The notes under the pieces: generated by a model
Seen by the model: the letters and a program-made list of their open reading frames with translations, nothing else
The model's database searches: none
Told to the model about the DNA's origin: nothing
Program-made: the position numbers and the translations under genes
Shown: positions 44,302-52,362 of the stretch, one piece after another
How the letters are laid out: every line of letters begins with the position of its first letter
Numbering within the stretch: the stretch's first letter is position 1
Assembly (NCBI RefSeq): GCF_011290685.1
Contig: NZ_JAANYN010000008.1
Coordinates: forward strand, 50,107-114,106
Reading direction: 5' to 3'
DNA length: 64,000 nt
Source: Cyclobacterium plantarum
GTDB taxonomy: Bacteria; Bacteroidota; Bacteroidia; Cytophagales; Cyclobacteriaceae

Positions 44302-44622
44302 ATGAAAAAGTTAATGTTATCTCTTGCCGCAATGAGCGTATTGGCTTTTGCAGGCATCAATGCCCAGACAGTGAAATCTGCAGATCAGGAATTGGTTCAG
44401 GAAACTACAAAAATCGATCCTGAAAGTCTTCCGGAAAAGGTAAAAGAAGCCATTCAAAATGATGAGGCTGTAAAAGATCTCAAAATCAAGGAAGCCCATC
44501 AGGTCATGGAAGAAGCATCAGTATTTTACCTGGTAAAATTCGAAGGCGATACTCCTGAAGGAGAAGTAGAGAAGAAGTATGATAACATGGGTAAAGAGGT
44601 GAAAGAAGAACCTGCTAAATAA
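44302..44622 (+). CDS. Small exported acidic protein of unknown function
   Basis: 106 residues. A signal peptide (MKKLMLSLAAMSVLAFAGINA) is cut near NAQ. The mature part is mostly charged: IDPESLPEKVKEAIQNDEAV, a central YLVKFEGDTPEGEVEKKYDN strand segment, then a Lys/Glu tail. The PEKVKEAI...FYLVKF pattern is like one PepSY-type repeat of small periplasmic proteins found in Bacteroidota; that is only a suggestion. It has its own terminator and stands alone. Confidence 0.75.
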   Translation: MKKLMLSLAAMSVLAFAGINAQTVKSADQELVQETTKIDPESLPEKVKEAIQNDEAVKDLKIKEAHQVMEEASVFYLVKFEGDTPEGEVEKKYDNMGKEVKEEPAK

Positions 44623-44659
44623 GCATAGAAACCCAATTTTTGAAACAATTAACCAACTT

Positions 44660-44691
44660 AAAGGCAATGGTCCGTGACCATTGCCTTTTTT
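44660..44691 (+). terminator. Terminator of the small exported protein gene
   Basis: A 13-bp stem AAAGGCAATGGTC (44660-44672) with GACCATTGCCTTT (44676-44688), loop of 3, running into a T run on the + strand, 38 bp past the stop. Confidence 0.88.
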
Positions 44692-44826
44692 GATAGTACT
44701 GACCGAGCCCTACGTTAAAATAGACTTCACTGGATTTTTAATGAATAGAAAATGAATTAAACCATCTTTTCAAAATAAGGAATTTCAAAAATGAATTATT
44801 ATCTCAGCATATTCTGCAAAAAGTGA

Positions 44827-45507
44827 TTAATTCTCATCATTTAAAAGGATGGGATGGGAATAATCAAACAGCCCGTCACTCGAAATTCCATCCAGGGAAT
44901 CCAGCTTTTGATCAGGTGCTAAAACAGGTTGCCCATTCATGGCTTGCAAATACAAGACTCCTTCAGTTTTGACTTTTCCTGGTATTAGCCTTTTGGAAAA
45001 AAACGAAGTAAATAGCCGGAGATGCCTGGCATGAACCCCGTTATTTATTGATCTTGCTGAACATCTTTTTTCCAAAATCTGGTTATTTATGATTTTACCG
45101 CCGGGATTAATACATGGTATCAAAGTATCCGTTAACTGCTGAAAGGAAAAAATCCCAATCTCTGAAAAAGAAGTAAGCTTCTTCCATAGGGCGGTGGGGA
45201 TACCGTTTTCCGGAATATTTGGTAAGAGGGAATTATTGAACAATATATCAAGGCCTCCAAATCTTTCCAGTATCATTTCTTTAATACTACGGCAATACTC
45301 AGCACTTTGAATATCACCGATAAGGAGCTGGCAGGAATTGTTTTCTTTTTCAATATTATATTTGTTCCACTTACATCTCTCATCCATTTTCTGTGCACAA
45401 AGCAAAATACTGGCCCCCTTACCAGCCAATTCACTTGCCAATTTTCCAGAAAACAGTGATTCTCCACGCGTTATTAGAATTACGGGGGAGTTGTCTGTGA
45501 CATTCAT
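44827..45507 (-). CDS. Degenerate short-chain dehydrogenase-like protein
   Basis: 226 residues with an SDR-like Rossmann outline: VILITRGESLFSGKLASELA at the cofactor end, LLIGDIQSAEYCRSIKEMI, and FGGLDILFNNSLLP at the NNAG position. The glycine-rich TGxxxGxG motif, the NNAG glycine and the YxxxK catalytic pair are all lost (the equivalent stretch reads NNGVHARHLRL). A normal SDR oxidoreduction is unlikely. It may bind a ligand or protein, or be decaying. An 8-bp-arm palindrome lies 10 bp upstream of the start. No operon partner is seen. Confidence 0.6.
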   Translation of the reverse strand: MNVTDNSPVILITRGESLFSGKLASELAGKGASILLCAQKMDERCKWNKYNIEKENNSCQLLIGDIQSAEYCRSIKEMILERFGGLDILFNNSLLPNIPENGIPTALWKKLTSFSEIGIFSFQQLTDTLIPCINPGGKIINNQILEKRCSARSINNGVHARHLRLFTSFFSKRLIPGKVKTEGVLYLQAMNGQPVLAPDQKLDSLDGISSDGLFDYSHPILLNDEN

Positions 45508-45516
45508 ATTGTAGTT

Positions 45517-45538
45517 TGATTGATTTACACATCAATCA
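45517..45538 (-). promoter_or_regulatory. Operator-like palindrome upstream of the degenerate SDR gene
   Basis: TGATTGAT (45517-45524) and ATCAATCA (45531-45538) are perfect 8-bp arms around a 6-bp spacer, ending 10 bp before the ATG. The size and placing suit a dimeric repressor such as a TetR- or MarR-type protein; no such regulator gene is adjacent. Confidence 0.45.
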
Positions 45539-45691
45539 TGGGCCAATATTATACCAAAATAAAAATTATTCTTTAAAGTGTTGATTATTATTTGTTTAAA
45601 AAAAAAAAGGGTTTTGGGATTGGTATGGCTGAATCCTCATGCTGATGCAAAAAGGTAACAACAGCTACCTGAAACGGCTTGAATCAAAAAT

Positions 45692-46630
45692 TCAGGGTTG
45701 ATTTTTGAAAATTCTATACTGATTTACGATTTCTTGATTACCCAGACCCTGATGTACCAATAATTGATTTTTGAACCTTAAGTAGGGTGATTTATTACTC
45801 AATAACATGGCTTCTCTGCCCGGGAAAGCCATGTTTTGCATGCTGTTTTCCGATCTCAAAATCCAACCCTGGTAGGAGGGAAGCCTGTCAGGTTCTCCCA
45901 TGATGACCACGCCAGGATCTTCAGCTTTTTCCCTGGTAACATTGATCCATGGACCTGCCTGGACAGCCAGGTCCTGTGGTACCACCGCTCCGTTTTCATC
46001 ATAAAAACCCACATTTTCGGCCAATTTGATTCTGGGCGAAAAGCCTCCATAGCCCTTTGGGTCTTCAGAACCACCCAACCTTACCTCCCTGACAAGTGGC
46101 TTTAGGGTAATATCAAAAACAAGCTTATAGGCACTGGAAGAAATTCGTTGATAGCTGATAATCAATGTTTCTTCGACAATATTTTTTTTAATTGGACCTG
46201 TCCCTTTCCATAGTACTTTTGCTTCCAGGTTTGCGGCGCCATTGGGATGAATGCTGGTTTTTACCCTTTTAACTTCCCAGATGATGTTTTCACAGACCCA
46301 GGGATCTGCAGCCCTTTGGTCCCTGACCCACAATTGGTGCCACGTCCAGAATATTCCACGGTGATGGGGGTGGTCGGCTGGAAAATCCTCCGTTACTACC
46401 TCACCGTCTGTATCGTATAAAGGATGAATGTAATTTGCCCTGGGGTATTTTCCATCAAGGGATTTGGTCGCTGCTTGGTAAAAATAACGGGGCTTCCCAT
46501 CGTCAAGCAACAGCCAGCCTTCATCCTGCTCTTCAAAAGTCAGGGTTTGGGCTTCAAGGTCCATTATGAACATGACCAGTATAAAAAGTGAAAACAGCAC
46601 TTTCGAAAATGAAAACCAGGAGATTTGCAT
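45692..46630 (-). CDS. DUF6807 (PmoA-like) exported protein
   Basis: 312 residues. An N-terminal signal or anchor (KVLFSLFILVMFIMDLEAQ) precedes the domain. The family signature is YIHPLYDTDGEVVTEDFP followed by ADHPHHRGIFWTWHQL with clustered histidines, then KGYGGFSPRIKL and GWILRSENSMQNM. DUF6807 proteins (also called PmoA family, although not methane oxygenases) are common in Bacteroidota and Planctomycetota near sugar-degrading genes and probably act on a carbohydrate. It is a single gene here. Confidence 0.82.
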   Translation of the reverse strand: MQISWFSFSKVLFSLFILVMFIMDLEAQTLTFEEQDEGWLLLDDGKPRYFYQAATKSLDGKYPRANYIHPLYDTDGEVVTEDFPADHPHHRGIFWTWHQLWVRDQRAADPWVCENIIWEVKRVKTSIHPNGAANLEAKVLWKGTGPIKKNIVEETLIISYQRISSSAYKLVFDITLKPLVREVRLGGSEDPKGYGGFSPRIKLAENVGFYDENGAVVPQDLAVQAGPWINVTREKAEDPGVVIMGEPDRLPSYQGWILRSENSMQNMAFPGREAMLLSNKSPYLRFKNQLLVHQGLGNQEIVNQYRIFKNQP

Positions 46631-46700
46631 GCTATGTGGCTAAGGGAGTTTAGTTAAAAATAGTAGTTTCCTGTATATTAACCTAATTTATGTTTCCATA

Positions 46701-46735
46701 AAAAAAGCGGAAAAAGTTCTCTCTTTCCGCTTTTT
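46701..46735 (-). terminator. Terminator of the FAH-M23-bcp-transketolase operon
   Basis: A 12-bp stem AAAAAGCGGAAA (46702-46713) with TTTCCGCTTTTT (46724-46735), loop of 10. It is symmetric enough to work both ways. It lies 19 bp past the tktC stop, and upstream of the DUF6807 gene. Confidence 0.8.
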
Positions 46736-46753
46736 GTGTTAGGCTAATCCCTT

Positions 46754-47722
46754 TTATTTCCTGGAAATAGCTTTCTTTACCGCTTTTACAATGTTTTCGG
46801 CATTCAATCCATATTTTTCCAGCAGGTCCACTGGTTTTCCGGATTCACCGAAGGAATCATCAACGCCGACAAATTCCTGGGGTGCCGGATTGTTTCGGAT
46901 CAGTGTTTGGGCAATACTATCACCCAATCCACCATTAAGCTGGTGCTCTTCGGCCGTCACTGCACAACCGGTTTTGGCAACGGAGGCGAGCACTGCTTCT
47001 GTGTCCAGAGGTTTGATGGTGTGGATGTTGATCAATTCCACGGAAATGCCTTCCTCTCTCAGCATGGCTTCAGCTACTACAGCTTCCCAGACCAGATGCC
47101 CGGTAGCAAAAAGGCTGACATCCTTTCCCTCAATCATTTTCCAGGCTTTGCCTATTTCGAATTTCTGGTCGGAAGGAGTGAAAATAGGCCAACTGGGCCT
47201 GCCAAAGCGCAGGTATACCGGACCCTCGTGGTCAGCTATGGCCATGGTAGCCGCTTTGGTCTGGTTATAATCACATGGATTGATTACAGTCATATTAGGC
47301 AGCATCTTCATCATGCCTACGTCCTCCAAAATCTGGTGTGTGGCACCGTCTTCTCCAAGGGTAAGTCCCGCATGGGAAGCACAGATTTTTACATTTTTCT
47401 CAGAGTAGGCAATAGATTGCCGGATTTGGTCATAGACCCTACCTGTGGAAAAGTTGGCAAAGGTACCGGTGAAAGGTATTTTGCCTCCTATGGTCATTCC
47501 AGCCGCCAGGCCCATCATGTTGGCTTCTGAAATTCCCACCTGAAAGAAACGCTCAGGGAATTCTTTCTGAAATGCGCCCATTTTGAGTGAGCCGATGAGG
47601 TCAGCACAAAGGCCGACCACATTTTTATTTTTTCTACCCAATTCAAGAAATCCGTCCCCAAATCCCGAACGGGTATCTTTTTTTTCTGTGTAAGTATATT
47701 TGGTATCGAGTGTTTTTTCCAT
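46754..47722 (-). CDS. Transketolase, C-terminal subunit
   Basis: 322 residues covering the pyrimidine-binding and C-terminal domains of transketolase. The TPP-activating region is FQVGISEANMMGLAAGM with its conserved glutamate; the C-terminal domain begins near SLFATGHLVWEAV. It works only with the separate N-terminal subunit encoded 35 bp upstream. Together they move two-carbon units between sugar phosphates in the pentose phosphate pathway. Confidence 0.92.
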   Translation of the reverse strand: MEKTLDTKYTYTEKKDTRSGFGDGFLELGRKNKNVVGLCADLIGSLKMGAFQKEFPERFFQVGISEANMMGLAAGMTIGGKIPFTGTFANFSTGRVYDQIRQSIAYSEKNVKICASHAGLTLGEDGATHQILEDVGMMKMLPNMTVINPCDYNQTKAATMAIADHEGPVYLRFGRPSWPIFTPSDQKFEIGKAWKMIEGKDVSLFATGHLVWEAVVAEAMLREEGISVELINIHTIKPLDTEAVLASVAKTGCAVTAEEHQLNGGLGDSIAQTLIRNNPAPQEFVGVDDSFGESGKPVDLLEKYGLNAENIVKAVKKAISRK

Positions 47723-47757
47723 TATTCAAACCATTTAAAGATCAAAATTGATCGCAT

Positions 47758-48609
47758 TTAATAATCCCCCAGTGTTTCTTCCAATTGGCCCAGGGCATTT
47801 TCCAATTGTTCGTCATTTGGTGCCACTCCATGCCATTTGTGCGTGCCTACCATAAAATCCACTCCAAAACCCATGTCTGTGTGGAGCAGGTTCAGCACCG
47901 GTTTTCCTTTTCCCAGCAAGCTTTTGGCCTTTTCCAGGGACTGGATCACCTCAGTGATTTCATTGCCATTTTTTGTAACGATGACCTCCCAGCCAAAAGC
48001 TTCCCATTTTGCCTTTAAATCCCGCAGGTTCATGATTTCTTTGGTAGGGCCATCGATCTGCTGACCGTTGACGTCTATGGAAGCGATTAAATTATCCACA
48101 TTGTGGTGTGGGGCGCACATGGCAGCCTCCCAAATCTGTCCTTCCTGCTGTTCTCCATCCCCCATAAGGGCATAGACAGTTTGCTTGTCCCCATTCATTT
48201 TTTTGGTTAGTGCTGCTCCAATGGCAACAGAAAGCCCCTGCCCAAGTGAGCCGGAAGCCACCCGGATGCCGGGAAGCCCCTCTTCAGTAGCCGGATGACC
48301 CTGGAGCCTGCTATTGATTTTCCTGAAAGTTGCCAATTCTTTGGTATCAAAGTAACCACTCCTTGAAAGCACGCTATACCATACCGGGGAAATGTGGCCA
48401 TTGGAAAGGAAAAAAAGATCTTCCCCTATCCCATCAGGATTGAAATTTTTATTGTGCTTCATTTGGTCAAAATACAGGGCCACGAAAAATTCCGTACAGC
48501 CCAAAGAGGCTCCGGGATGGCCTGATTGACAGGCATGCACCATCCTTAAAATGTCTCTCCTAACCTGAGAGCAAATTGATTTTAATTGTTCTGTTGAATG
48601 TTTTTCCAT
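47758..48609 (-). CDS. Transketolase, N-terminal subunit
   Basis: 283 residues forming the PP-binding domain. Key segments are GHPGASLGCTEFFVALYF, RLQGHPATEEGLPGIRVASG and the TPP/Mg motif ALMGDGEQQEGQIWEAAM with Asn about 28 residues later (SIDVNGQQIDGPT). The tail GFGVDFMVGTHKWHG closes the domain. It is the partner of the downstream C-terminal subunit. It starts 10 bp after the bcp stop and belongs to a five-gene operon. Confidence 0.93.
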   Translation of the reverse strand: MEKHSTEQLKSICSQVRRDILRMVHACQSGHPGASLGCTEFFVALYFDQMKHNKNFNPDGIGEDLFFLSNGHISPVWYSVLSRSGYFDTKELATFRKINSRLQGHPATEEGLPGIRVASGSLGQGLSVAIGAALTKKMNGDKQTVYALMGDGEQQEGQIWEAAMCAPHHNVDNLIASIDVNGQQIDGPTKEIMNLRDLKAKWEAFGWEVIVTKNGNEITEVIQSLEKAKSLLGKGKPVLNLLHTDMGFGVDFMVGTHKWHGVAPNDEQLENALGQLEETLGDY

Positions 48610-48619
48610 TGATTTGGAA

Positions 48620-49069
48620 TTATTTAATAATTTGATTGGTGTGTTCTTTGGTCTTTACCTTTGAAATTATTTCTTCGATTACTCCTTTTTCATCTATGAC
48701 AAAGGTGGTCCTGGCGGTACCCATGTACTTTCTGCCATACATGTTTTTTTCTACCCAGGTACCATACTTTTCATGAACGCTTTTATCCTCATCGGCAATC
48801 AGCGTAAAAGGCAATTCATGCTTTTCTATAAATTTTTTGTGAGATTTTCCGGAATCAGAACTGATGCCCAATACCACGTACCCTGCTTTTTGGAGGGCCT
48901 CATAATTATCTCTCAGGTTACAAGCCTGGGCGGTACAGCCGGGAGTATTGTCTTTGGGGTAAAAATACAATACCACCTTTTTGCCTTTAAAATCTGAAAG
49001 ACTGATGGGGTTTCCATCCTGATCGATTGAATTAAAATCAGGTGCTGCCTGGCCTACTTCTAGTGACAT
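48620..49069 (-). CDS. bcp: Thioredoxin-dependent thiol peroxidase (Bcp/PrxQ)
   Basis: 149 residues. Peroxidatic cysteine in YPKDNTPGCTAQACNLRD; a second cysteine five residues later (CTAQAC) is the resolving cysteine position typical of PrxQ-type Bcp. The arginine in GTARTTFVID is conserved. It reduces hydrogen peroxide and organic peroxides with thioredoxin. It sits between the M23 peptidase gene (56-bp gap) and tktN (10-bp gap). Confidence 0.95.
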   Translation of the reverse strand: MSLEVGQAAPDFNSIDQDGNPISLSDFKGKKVVLYFYPKDNTPGCTAQACNLRDNYEALQKAGYVVLGISSDSGKSHKKFIEKHELPFTLIADEDKSVHEKYGTWVEKNMYGRKYMGTARTTFVIDEKGVIEEIISKVKTKEHTNQIIK

Positions 49070-49125
49070 GATTTTTTTATTTATGGATTGGTGAATTGAT
49101 TTGAGGCCTTAAATATCGTAATAAA

Positions 49126-50994
49126 TTAAATCTTTCCCCTATAAATGGACTCGTTATTTGCCTGATCCCATACTTTTAAAACTACTTCTCCCTCAAGGGT
49201 CTTACCGGAAGGTGGATCAGACCATATCACTGCCTGTTTGTGTTCGTACCTCATCTGTATCCATTCCCCGGCTACACGAAGTTCAAAATCCCGGATTCCG
49301 GACAAACCATCCCTGATGACGAACCGCAATTGATTGCGGTTGATCCGTATAGGACGAATGCCGGGAGGAACCGAATCTGTGACCAGCACAAATTTCCCGA
49401 AATTTCTGGTGGCAAAACGGATGCTATTGCCCTCCCAGTTGCCACCCTGAAAATTTTTGTATCCATTGTCATACAACAGATACATGTGTGTTTTGGATTT
49501 ATCTCCCGGAAAGTCCGGTGCATGATAGGAGACGCTCATGCTGTTCCACAAGTATTCGTACGGATCGTTGATAGCGATGCCCTGCAATGACTTCTCCTGT
49601 ATGTCACTTGATCTAAGGTACAGGTCATTCAAAAGCGTTTCCTTACCGAAAGTTATCGCCACCCGGTCATCAGCATATTGGACTTCCTTATTTGAGGGAA
49701 TGACTGCATTTACCTCGGGAAAAAAAGTTTCGGTACAAACATCTACAGAGTCTGGAACGCCTAAACGCATGTCCCAAAGATAGGTCCTCTTATTGGTTCC
49801 CTCATAGGCATAAGGTATTTCCATGCTGTAGCCATGGACATAAAATTTGGCCAGACTGCCATTATCGGACTTTGGTGCATTGATAATCAGGTGGTTTTCA
49901 TCATAGTCAAGGCTATTATTGCCAGAGGTATAATTGAAATTCCTCAGCAGGGTAGGGGCTTCTTCTCCGTAAAAATCAAGTACAAGGTCCGTTTCATTGC
50001 CGTAGGCATCTTTCAGTTTTACCAGGATCTCTTTATTCTCTCCGGGTTTGGCACTTATGGCTCCGCTGAATGCCGAATCCGGTTCATAAAAATCAAATCG
50101 ATTGTTGGGCTTTTTGTAAAGTCGGGTATAGCGGTTGCGGTAGGTATGGACCAGAATGAACCTGCCCAGGCGAAAATCCACTTCATTCACTTCCGATTTG
50201 AAGATCCGCTTTTTCTGATCATAAATTTCGTAAATGGGAAATCCATTTTGGTTGTACATCTCATCCAACTGGTCATAGGCAAGAATTTCTATGCCTACCT
50301 TTCCGCTGATGTTGATGGTAGGAGGTACCCTGAAAGCCCCGCCGCTATAAACCAGGTAAAACTCCTGGCGGCGAAACATACCATTTACCCTGCTATTCTG
50401 ATCCAATGGAGTGATGGCTACCCTTCTGACTATAGGAGAGGTAGTATCCTTTATTTCAGAAAACCCAGCGTGCAAAGGGTCTATGGCCCTGTTTAAGGAA
50501 TCCCTGATTTCAAAATGCAAATGTGGCCCGCCGGAGCTGCCTGTGTTGCCTGATAAAGCGATGACATCTCCCTTTTTGACAGTAACTTCGCCTGGTTCCG
50601 GGAAATATTCCAGTTCATTTTGCTCAGCATCATAAATTTTGGATTTCATGTAGCTGGCAATGGGTTCTTCGAATTCCCGTAGGTGGGCATACACGGTAGA
50701 ACTGCCATTGGGATGCTTGATGTAAAGGACATTTCCATAGCCGAATGATGAGATTTTGATGCGGGACAGGTATCCGTCTGCAGCAGCATATACGGGAAGG
50801 CCCTGCCTTCCTTCGGTTTTGATGTCCAGTCCGGTATGGAAGTGGTTGGGCCTAATTTCCGCCATGTTTCCGGCTAAAAAGTTTTGTTTTCCGGGTTTAA
50901 TGGGAAAAAGATAATAGTCCTTCGCTGTTTGTGAGAGCAGCATTAGGATAAGCAGGGAAGACAAAAGGAGATAATGGGATTTATTTAACTTCAA
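49126..50994 (-). CDS. M23-family metallopeptidase with a long C-terminal region
   Basis: About 622 residues if started at the TTG at 50994, which gives a normal signal peptide (KLNKSHYLLLSSLLILMLL) and overlaps the upstream gene by 14 bp; the nearest ATG (51039) lies 59 bp inside that gene and adds a Trp/Lys-rich stretch. The M23 domain comes first: zinc ligands in PNHFHTGLDIK and GGPHLHFEIRD, with YAHL between. About 440 residues of beta-rich sequence follow, with no known motif. Lysostaphin-type enzymes cut peptide crosslinks in peptidoglycan; this one likely works in the periplasm in wall remodelling. Confidence 0.86.
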   Translation of the reverse strand: MKLNKSHYLLLSSLLILMLLSQTAKDYYLFPIKPGKQNFLAGNMAEIRPNHFHTGLDIKTEGRQGLPVYAAADGYLSRIKISSFGYGNVLYIKHPNGSSTVYAHLREFEEPIASYMKSKIYDAEQNELEYFPEPGEVTVKKGDVIALSGNTGSSGGPHLHFEIRDSLNRAIDPLHAGFSEIKDTTSPIVRRVAITPLDQNSRVNGMFRRQEFYLVYSGGAFRVPPTINISGKVGIEILAYDQLDEMYNQNGFPIYEIYDQKKRIFKSEVNEVDFRLGRFILVHTYRNRYTRLYKKPNNRFDFYEPDSAFSGAISAKPGENKEILVKLKDAYGNETDLVLDFYGEEAPTLLRNFNYTSGNNSLDYDENHLIINAPKSDNGSLAKFYVHGYSMEIPYAYEGTNKRTYLWDMRLGVPDSVDVCTETFFPEVNAVIPSNKEVQYADDRVAITFGKETLLNDLYLRSSDIQEKSLQGIAINDPYEYLWNSMSVSYHAPDFPGDKSKTHMYLLYDNGYKNFQGGNWEGNSIRFATRNFGKFVLVTDSVPPGIRPIRINRNQLRFVIRDGLSGIRDFELRVAGEWIQMRYEHKQAVIWSDPPSGKTLEGEVVLKVWDQANNESIYRGKI

Positions 50995-51592
50995 AATCCA
51001 GCAATTTTTCGTCTTCCACATAAGCTTCCAGCCGGTCACCGATATTTACTTTCCCCACTCCCGCCGGGGTGCCTGTAAAAATCAGGTCACCGGTTTTAAG
51101 CGTAAAAAACTGTGACACATATGCGACGATCACATCAAATGGGAAAAGCAGGAGGGAGGTATTTCCTGTTTGCCTGCGTTCACCGTTGATATCCAGGTGA
51201 AAATTGATATTGTTCATTGCCGGGTAATTGGATACAGGCCGGAATTCTCCCAGAGGGGCCGATCCATTGAAAGCCTTAGCGATTTCCCATGGCAAGCCTT
51301 TGGTTTTACATTTTTGCTGCAGGTCCCTGGCGGTGAAATCTATGCCAATACCTATCTCATCAAAATATTTATGGGCAAACTCTTGCTGAATGTATTTGCC
51401 TTCTCTACTGATTTTGAGGACCAGTTCTACTTCATGGTGGATATTATCGGAGAACTCCGGATGGTAGAATGGCTCGTTGTTTTTCAGCAGGGCGGTATCC
51501 GGCTTCATAAATACTACCGGTTCATCAGGTCTTTCATTTTCCAATTCCTGGATGTGTTCCCCATAATTCCGCCCAATGGCAATGATTTTCAT
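50981..51592 (-). CDS. Fumarylacetoacetate hydrolase family protein
   Basis: 203 residues from the ATG at 51592 (MKIIAIGRNYGEH), the usual N-terminus of this group; the frame extends nine codons further. Conserved parts are KPDTALL, HHEVELVLKI (metal-binding Glu), the IGIDFTARDLQ segment and LIFTGTPAGVG. The small FAH family includes acylpyruvases and oxaloacetate decarboxylases such as FAHD1; the substrate here cannot be fixed. It is the first gene of an operon that runs through M23, bcp and split transketolase to the terminator at 46.7 kb. Confidence 0.88.
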   Translation of the reverse strand: MKIIAIGRNYGEHIQELENERPDEPVVFMKPDTALLKNNEPFYHPEFSDNIHHEVELVLKISREGKYIQQEFAHKYFDEIGIGIDFTARDLQQKCKTKGLPWEIAKAFNGSAPLGEFRPVSNYPAMNNINFHLDINGERRQTGNTSLLLFPFDVIVAYVSQFFTLKTGDLIFTGTPAGVGKVNIGDRLEAYVEDEKLLDFEVK

Positions 51593-51892
51593 GCTGTTCT
51601 GGTTAAATATAAAATGCAAAGAAAGGCATTTACCGCTGATTTCAAAAGTGACTTTTTATATTAGGTACAGTCGGATAAATAAAGTTTCCCGAAACCCTTT
51701 CCGGTTGATCTGAGGAATGGCACGCTCAATTCGCTTTTCTCAGGCAAATTCAGGGTGTTTTTAAAGGGACTTTTCTTCAGACTGATAAATATTGCAGTGG
51801 TAGTGGGTAGCTATTTTGTTATTGAGGTACAGGAGCTTAACTTTTGAAGTTGGATTTTAGGGCAATTTCAGCCATTATTTGGTGGTTTGTTG
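51593..51892. other. Noncoding stretch before the tRNA promoter
   Basis: About 300 bp without a supported gene. It should hold the promoter of the FAH operon on the minus strand, though no exact TAnnTTTG box was found. Nothing else was recognised. Confidence 0.4.
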
Positions 51893-51924
51893 TTGTTAAA
51901 ATGGAAAATAATCGATTATATTTG
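51893..51924 (+). promoter_or_regulatory. Promoter of the serine tRNA gene
   Basis: TTG at 51893-51895, a 21-bp spacer, then TATATTTG (51917-51924), a match to the Bacteroidota TTTG/TAnnTTTG pattern. The tRNA begins 80 bp downstream, so a leader of about 70 nt would be trimmed. Confidence 0.5.
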
Positions 51925-52003
51925 CATCCAAATAGGGCATAGCCTGACAAGCCTTTGTGATGGGGATTTGTTCTAAAATATGTCAAATTGTTGAATTACA
52001 ATC

Positions 52004-52092
52004 AGAGAGTTGGGTGAGTGGCTTAAACCAGCAGTTTGCTAAACTGTCGTACGTCTAATAGCGTACCGGGGGTTCGAATCCCCCACTCTCTA
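52004..52092 (+). tRNA. tRNA-Ser (anticodon GCT)
   Basis: The acceptor stem AGAGAGT/ACTCTCT pairs fully (52004-52010 with 52085-52091). The anticodon stem GCAGT/ACTGT carries loop TTGCTAA, anticodon GCT. A long variable arm with stem GTACG/CGTAC marks a class II tRNA. The T stem is GGGGG/CCCCC around TTCGAAT. No CCA is encoded. Two oddities: the first pair is A-T, and the discriminator base is A, where serine tRNAs usually have G73. A strong terminator follows. Confidence 0.92.
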
Positions 52093-52097
52093 CATAT

Positions 52098-52141
52098 AAA
52101 AACCCTAAATTACTTTTAGTGAGTAGTTTAGGGTTTTTGTT
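52098..52141 (+). terminator. Terminator of the serine tRNA gene
   Basis: A perfect 12-bp stem AAAAACCCTAAA (52098-52109) with TTTAGGGTTTTT (52127-52138), starting 6 bp after the tRNA, and followed by more Ts. Confidence 0.88.
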
Positions 52142-52362
52142 TTTTAATTGGGGCTGAGTAGGCAGTTCTGATGATCGGGTAAAAGATATCGAATGGCCGG
52201 AGTTGATCGTGGCCATGGCGTAATAAATGAAGTGTTTGTTTTTTTCTAAAATCGAGCATAAGTTAATTCCCAATGTGAAAGTTCAAGAGGTTTTCGTTTC
52301 TTTTTGAATTTAATCCTGAACGTACAGGACGCTCAAGTTTGGAAATAGAGCCTACTACTGGA

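Noticed and set aside
52055-52273. 72-codon minus-strand frame ending GGFEPPVRY
   Set aside because: This ending is the antisense of a tRNA T arm and is a well-known spurious protein; the tRNA-Ser gene explains it.
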